A program made the position numbers and the translations under genes. A stretch of DNA of 64,000 nt, from positions 1 through 64,000 of the forward strand of contig NZ_BCNB01000002.1 in NCBI RefSeq assembly GCF_001485575.1, given 5' to 3'. The stretch is from Haloarcula sp. CBA1127. Lineage in GTDB: Archaea; Halobacteriota; Halobacteria; Halobacteriales; Haloarculaceae. Position 1 is the stretch's first letter. Each line of letters begins with the position of its first letter. Positions 60,082-64,000 of the stretch are shown one piece after another. A model generated the notes under the pieces. That model searched no databases and was not told the origin of the DNA. It saw only the letters and a list, made by a program, of their open reading frames with translations.

Positions 60082-60279
60082 TCAGCTTTGCGAGCCGTTC
60101 CGTGTCCGTTTTTCACGAGTGATGTATCTGGTGAGGCGGGTCTGGGTACGAAACGAATCCACGCTGGCGAGTCGCTGAACGAGACGAGTGTTTGTCTCGT
60201 ACTGCTCAGTAAACAGTTCGGGGTACTCCGACAGTAGCCTGTCGCCGATGTCGATTATCTCCTGGGGGTCGGCCTGCAT
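60082..60279 (-). CDS. Divergent ribosomal protein S17e-like protein
   Basis: A 65-residue protein aligned over its length with archaeal S17e: the G..LL.EYP..F core (GDRLLSEYPELF), ETN then LV (YETNTRLVQRLASVDS), and the ending RYITREKR. Canonical S17e begins near AIKPAYVKKTG and ends RNRIAGYITRK; both ends differ here. It is unlikely to be the main ribosomal gene, which should lie elsewhere. A paralogue with a special role, or a decaying copy, is possible. A GCATG start at 60279 follows a moderately AT-rich gap. Confidence 0.65.
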   Translation of the reverse strand: MQADPQEIIDIGDRLLSEYPELFTEQYETNTRLVQRLASVDSFRTQTRLTRYITREKRTRNGSQS

Positions 60280-60424
60280 GGGTGTGAGAATCGCGGAGTA
60301 TAGCTGTTAACTGCTTTGCTCACAAAAATACCACGTGTGGCTCGTACTGTTGGCTGTCTCACTTGGGAGAGATTTGCGACCCCCGGGGGTGGAGAAATAC
60401 GCCACAGACGAACAGCCGACAGTG

Positions 60425-61318
60425 TCAGTTATCCATCGATGGCTTTGGTGGCGTGTGTCGCTTGTGCCGCGTGCTGGCACACCACTGAATCGTACGCTCA
60501 ACGACAGATTCGCTAACGCCGACCTTGTCAGCCACCGCCGACGCGGAACAGCCTCTATCAATCGCGAAGTGGAGGACGCTGTCGAGGTCTCGCTGGTCGA
60601 TACCCAGTTCCGCCGCATCAGTTGCACCAGTGTGCTCCATCGGATGTGGGGACTGGTCGAGGAGGTCCGATGGAACCGCAAGTGCATCAGCTAGAGCCTC
60701 GACCTCAGTTCTATAGAGGTCGCCAAACAGCGACAGGTCAACGCCGTTCTCGCCGTGTTTCGCAACGGAGCCCAGCAGTCGATCAGTCCGGGAAACGGTC
60801 CCGACGACGAGTTCGTTCCTGGTGTTTGCGACGTAGTACTTACACGCCATCCGGAAGCGTTCGCCGGCGTTTTGCATCGCCACGAGGTCGTCGGTCGGTC
60901 CACCGGTCTCACCGACGACTCGCTGGAACGCCGTCAGCACTGGCTGCAGATTGAGCCGGTGGCAGTCGATGTCAAGTAGCGATGCAACGGTTTCAGCCGT
61001 CCGCGCAGGCCCCTCGTCGCTTAGCTGTACTGGCATCACCAATCCAGTCACGTAGTCGGCCCCGATGCCGTCGACAGCCAGCGCCGCCGCAACTGTCGAT
61101 TCGATGCTGCCGTCGAGCGGAACGACCAGTCCGTTAGCCTCCGCCTCCGTGATCTTGTTCTCCAGAAACACCGGAAGGAGTCCCTGTATCCGTCTGGTCG
61201 CTGCCGTCGACGTCGCCAATCCGTGTTCCTCACGCGGGAGTTTGAGCGTGTGAGGGTGCGTCGCTTTACTCACAGGCCACTCCCCCGCTTGCAACTCTGG
61301 ACATACTCGGAGATGCAA
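60425..61318 (-). CDS. NadE-like protein with altered ATP loop
   Basis: A 297-residue protein matching the ammonia-dependent NAD synthetase fold: ANTRNELVVGTVSRTDRLLG, HGENGVDLSLFGDLYRTEV and the helix ALAVPSDLLDQSPHP. The ATP pyrophosphatase loop SGGIDS is changed to DGSIES (69-74), removing the usual Ser, Gly and Asp. The extra C-terminal 50 residues look like a helix-turn-helix (DRGCSASAVADKVGVSESVV). It may have become a ligand-sensing regulator. The start is uncertain; the ATG at 61318 is the longest choice. Confidence 0.65.
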   Translation of the reverse strand: MHLRVCPELQAGEWPVSKATHPHTLKLPREEHGLATSTAATRRIQGLLPVFLENKITEAEANGLVVPLDGSIESTVAAALAVDGIGADYVTGLVMPVQLSDEGPARTAETVASLLDIDCHRLNLQPVLTAFQRVVGETGGPTDDLVAMQNAGERFRMACKYYVANTRNELVVGTVSRTDRLLGSVAKHGENGVDLSLFGDLYRTEVEALADALAVPSDLLDQSPHPMEHTGATDAAELGIDQRDLDSVLHFAIDRGCSASAVADKVGVSESVVERTIQWCASTRHKRHTPPKPSMDN

Positions 61319-61686
61319 CTAGCGAAGCGCGTGCATCCAACCAACCTAATCATATTAGAAAGTAGGTCACTTATATCGTATAACTGTTGTCGACAAACGT
61401 CATGGGTGTCTTCAGTAGCCTCAATACACCTTATATATTATCCCGAGCCATCTCACATTATAGGCGACTCTATAAATCAAACCAAAATAATATACGGTCC
61501 ATAACCGACAGAGCATACAATAATACTCAGAAGATTGTACACTCATTAGATTTAGGACGGAGGTGGAAGGGGCACTTCGAGGCGAAAATACACCCCAACA
61601 ATTCAGCCCGGCATCCAGTAAACCACGTTCTAAGAGGGACGCAACATGCACCAGTCATAGAATACAGCACGGGACATCAGGCTCCC
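61319..61686. other. AT-rich intergenic region without a supported gene
   Basis: These 368 bases are much richer in A and T than their surroundings, especially 61360-61560. They contain several TATA-like runs (TTATATATT, TCTATAAATC). The region lies between the NadE-like gene and the second zinc-ribbon paralogue. A comparable AT-rich stretch follows the first paralogue at 28400-28600. I see no open frame with real-gene composition. Confidence 0.55.
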
Positions 61687-62511
61687 TTATGTCGCCGGTT
61701 TGGTGGTTTCCATGGACTGCTCAGTGACGACCAGTTCACGGTTGACAATCCAGTCGACGATCGTACTGTTGTCTAGCCGATCCGAGATGACATCGCCGTC
61801 TGCTGTGTCACGTCTGATTTTGTAGGAATCCATCGTATTCCGGTTCTCTGAGACAGCTTCGACAGCTTCGATTCGCTCGTCAGTCACGGTGTTACGATAC
61901 GTGACGCCGGGGACGAAGCTGACAGTCGGGACATCAGTCGGCCAGTCCCAGTCAAACTGCTTGTGGTACTGGTCGAACTGCCACACGAGACGGGCGGCAG
62001 AAGGTTCTGTTTCGACCGACTCAGTAGCTGCCGCCTCCAGTGTTCGATCCCAGTAGTCTATCACGCAGGCTTTGAGATCCGCCTGGAGCTGTCCCTCGAT
62101 CATCTTCTGTTCGATGGGATACCGCAGTTCAATAGCGACGATGGCGTGACTGTCGAGATGGGTAAGACATCGCTGACACTCCATCTCAAACACGGAGAGG
62201 CCAAGCGGTTGCTCGACCGTGAGATGGACGAGTTCGTTCCCACAGTTCGGACACCACAGGAACAACACGTCGTCGTGGCTCCCAGTTAGTTCCGCCAGCA
62301 CAGTCAGATCGTCGAACGGCTTGTCGATGTCGGCATCCTGTGGCTGTCCGAGCTCGCTTGTCGCTGTACTGGAGGCGTCGTCGGTGTACTTCGCGAGTTT
62401 GCGGTCTTTGAGCAGTGTTTTGATGACCGAATCGTATGACGAGTGTGACTCCGCGTTTCGTATTTTCCGCAATTTATCTTTCGTCCAATCTTTTACCCGA
62501 ATGGTCGCCAT
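61687..62511 (-). CDS. Zinc-ribbon protein with antitoxin-like N-terminus (copy 2)
   Basis: A 274-residue paralogue of the gene at 28605-29453. The first 45 residues (MATIRVKDWTKDKLRKIRN, SYDSVIKTLLKDRKL) and the zinc ribbon (C87, C90, C112 and C115) align at identical positions, and the C-terminal half keeps YWDRTL, VWQFDQY and VSENRN. The linker at 50-65 and the last 20 residues differ. Upstream sequence is AT-rich with a TATA-like block. The function is unknown. Confidence 0.68.
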   Translation of the reverse strand: MATIRVKDWTKDKLRKIRNAESHSSYDSVIKTLLKDRKLAKYTDDASSTATSELGQPQDADIDKPFDDLTVLAELTGSHDDVLFLWCPNCGNELVHLTVEQPLGLSVFEMECQRCLTHLDSHAIVAIELRYPIEQKMIEGQLQADLKACVIDYWDRTLEAAATESVETEPSAARLVWQFDQYHKQFDWDWPTDVPTVSFVPGVTYRNTVTDERIEAVEAVSENRNTMDSYKIRRDTADGDVISDRLDNSTIVDWIVNRELVVTEQSMETTKPAT

Positions 62512-62671
62512 CTGATTGTAGAACAGCCCTACTACTAATAGTATTTTTGTATGATTATCCTAAAATTGAAAATACTCTTAGAGAATATGTTCCATTCTTC
62601 GACGACAGAGGTATGCAGTCAAGCAAGGGTATCGGTGTCAGTAATGGGCGACACTCCGGTTTGATGGGGTG

Positions 62672-64000
62672 TCAGTCGGCCGAGGCCTGTTTCTCGTTCG
62701 CAACGGTCCACTGGGTCGGGTCGATCTCGCGTCCGTCGAAGGCTGTGTATTCCGGGTACGCAGTAAACACCAGATACTCTGTTCCCTGCTGCAAGTACTC
62801 AATAAGGGTGTGGAGATTGTCGTCGTCAAGGCCGCCAAGGCCATCGACGAGCAGAAGTGGCACAGCGTCGCCGACATCGAACGATTGCCGACCGGCCAGC
62901 GCTGCTACAAAGCCGATGAGTTCGAGTTCACCCTCGCTGAGGGCATCTAAGCTCGCTTCCTGGCCGTCGCGGGCGACCACAATATCGAAGTCAGCGGTGA
63001 GTCGAGCCGTTTCGAACCCTGTCCCGAATCGTGAGAGTATATCCTTCATCGCGGTGTCGAACGCTTTCCGTGCCTCACGCTTGGTTCGGTCTTTCCGGTT
63101 TCGAAGTTCCGCGAGGTCGTCACGGACGGATTCGAGGTCGGTTTCGAGCGTGTCGACGCGGGCCGCTCTTGTTTCGAGTTGCGCCAGTTCGTCGGCGGTG
63201 TCTTCGAGTTCGGCCTCGCGATATTTGATCTCACTTTCGACGTCCGAAAGCTCCGCCACGGCCGCATCAACGTGATCGGAAAGTTGCTCCACGTCCGCCT
63301 GGGCCTGTTCGAGCCTGTTTCTGGCTGCGTCGAAGCTCTGTTTCCGGTCGGCCAACGTCGCCTCTAGCTCAGCGATGTCTTCCTCTAGGTCGGCCTTTCG
63401 ACGGCGGGCCTGGCTGATCTCCTCGCGCTGTGTTTCCAGTTCCTCGACAGTATCTCGGTAGGTCTCCTTCTGGGCCCGAAGCGCCGTGAGTTCGCTGCCG
63501 AGTGCGTCCAGTTGGTCGGCCAAATCTGCTCGTGTGGTCTCACTGCCGCAGGTCCAGCAGGTGACAGTGTCCTCGTCGATATCGCGCTTCACCTCGGTAA
63601 GCAGGTCAATCCGGTCCTCGCTGAGTACCATCTCGGTGGCGGAGTAGACGGACTGCAGTACTTCGGCGTCTCGCTCTACTTGTGAGAGTCTCTCCCGTGC
63701 CTCAGAGAGTTTGTCTTCAACAGCATCGTACTCCGGAATTTCGAGAGCATCGAGAGCGTCCTGACGTTCCGAGAGACGCTGTTCCGTCCGCTCGATACTT
63801 TGCTCAAGTCGTTCGACGCGGTTTTTCTCCTGGTTCTGTTCAGTCCGTGCTTGGCTGAGTTGACGGCGAACCGACTCCGAACTGTCGTCGCTTCCTGCCT
63901 CACTGTCGAACGTCTCGCGTTTGGCCCGCAGGTCTTCGATCTCGTTTTCCAGCCGTGTCACTTTCTCTTGCACGCTGGGGATCCGCTTTTTCGCCTCACG
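62672..64000 (-). CDS. Archaeal SMC-related ATPase, partial
   Basis: The 3' part of a gene that continues past the right edge; at least 442 residues are in the window. Residues are mostly long coiled coil with a hook motif CWTCGSE near the middle, as in Rad50 zinc hooks. The C-terminal ATPase lobe has the signature LSEGELELI and a Walker B LLLVDGLGGLD, in which the usual catalytic Glu after Asp is Gly. This matches haloarchaeal Sph/ASP-type proteins. Its role in DNA organisation or repair is inferred from the family. Confidence 0.78.
   Translation of the reverse strand, partial: REAKKRIPSVQEKVTRLENEIEDLRAKRETFDSEAGSDDSSESVRRQLSQARTEQNQEKNRVERLEQSIERTEQRLSERQDALDALEIPEYDAVEDKLSEARERLSQVERDAEVLQSVYSATEMVLSEDRIDLLTEVKRDIDEDTVTCWTCGSETTRADLADQLDALGSELTALRAQKETYRDTVEELETQREEISQARRRKADLEEDIAELEATLADRKQSFDAARNRLEQAQADVEQLSDHVDAAVAELSDVESEIKYREAELEDTADELAQLETRAARVDTLETDLESVRDDLAELRNRKDRTKREARKAFDTAMKDILSRFGTGFETARLTADFDIVVARDGQEASLDALSEGELELIGFVAALAGRQSFDVGDAVPLLLVDGLGGLDDDNLHTLIEYLQQGTEYLVFTAYPEYTAFDGREIDPTQWTVANEKQASAD

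Noticed and set aside
1..64000. CRISPR arrays, rRNA genes and complete insertion sequences
   Set aside because: No regularly spaced repeats, no rRNA-like sequence and no transposase frame were seen on either strand.

Overview
The window is a 64 kb piece of a haloarchaeal chromosome or large replicon, most likely from Haloarcula or a close relative. It is GC-rich, its predicted proteins are strongly acidic, many genes start directly at the promoter (TATA-like boxes 25-40 nt before the ATG), and twin-arginine lipoprotein signals carry the secreted binding proteins. I saw no rRNA, tRNA, CRISPR array or complete insertion sequence.

Left part (1-10.4 kb): a zinc alcohol dehydrogenase, a membrane metallophosphoesterase, a small operon with a DNA-binding protein and an Nramp-like transporter, and a lactate-use pair (FAD/Fe-S D-lactate-type dehydrogenase plus lactate permease). 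From 10.4 to 14.8 kb there are a ThuA-like protein, a probably truncated regulator, a short FAD-binding protein, a second zinc dehydrogenase and a previously easy-to-miss 45-residue zinc protein. From 14.8 to 19.3 kb lies an iron-siderophore uptake operon (binding protein, ATPase, permease, flavoprotein) with near-perfect DtxR/IdeR-type palindromes at its two promoters. From 19.4 to 30.5 kb the content is mixed: a damaged vapBC module, a carotenoid oxygenase, a DMT exporter, a methyltransferase, small zinc and SHOCT proteins, a hemerythrin fused to a degenerate acyl-CoA synthetase, and a zinc-ribbon protein whose paralogue sits 33 kb away.

The core of the window (30.7-60 kb) is one large nucleobase-catabolism island. 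It holds an SsnA-like aminohydrolase, a hydantoinase/allantoinase, a threonine-synthase-like PLP enzyme, a luciferase-like oxidoreductase, a purine-nucleoside type ABC importer (NupO/P/Q-like with two BMP binding proteins), a D-aminoacylase family hydrolase, an N-carbamoyl amidohydrolase, two molybdenum hydroxylases (small plus large subunits only), DsrE/F/H (TusD/C/B)-like proteins, an XdhC-YqeB fusion, an orphan selenophosphate synthetase SelD, a TusA-like protein, YqeC, a MobA-like cytidylyltransferase, RidA and a second amidohydrolase. SelD with YqeB, YqeC and a molybdenum hydroxylase is the signature of the selenium-dependent molybdenum hydroxylase system, in which selenium is a labile cofactor and selenocysteine is not made. 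I propose that the TusA and DsrEFH proteins carry sulfur or selenium to that enzyme. A recurring GCCACAC inverted repeat lies upstream of most transcription units in this island and of almost none outside it; it is a candidate operator for a shared regulator.

Right end (60-64 kb): a divergent S17e-like protein, a NadE-like protein with an altered ATP-binding loop, the second copy of the zinc-ribbon paralogue, and the C-terminal part of an archaeal SMC-related ATPase that runs off the window.
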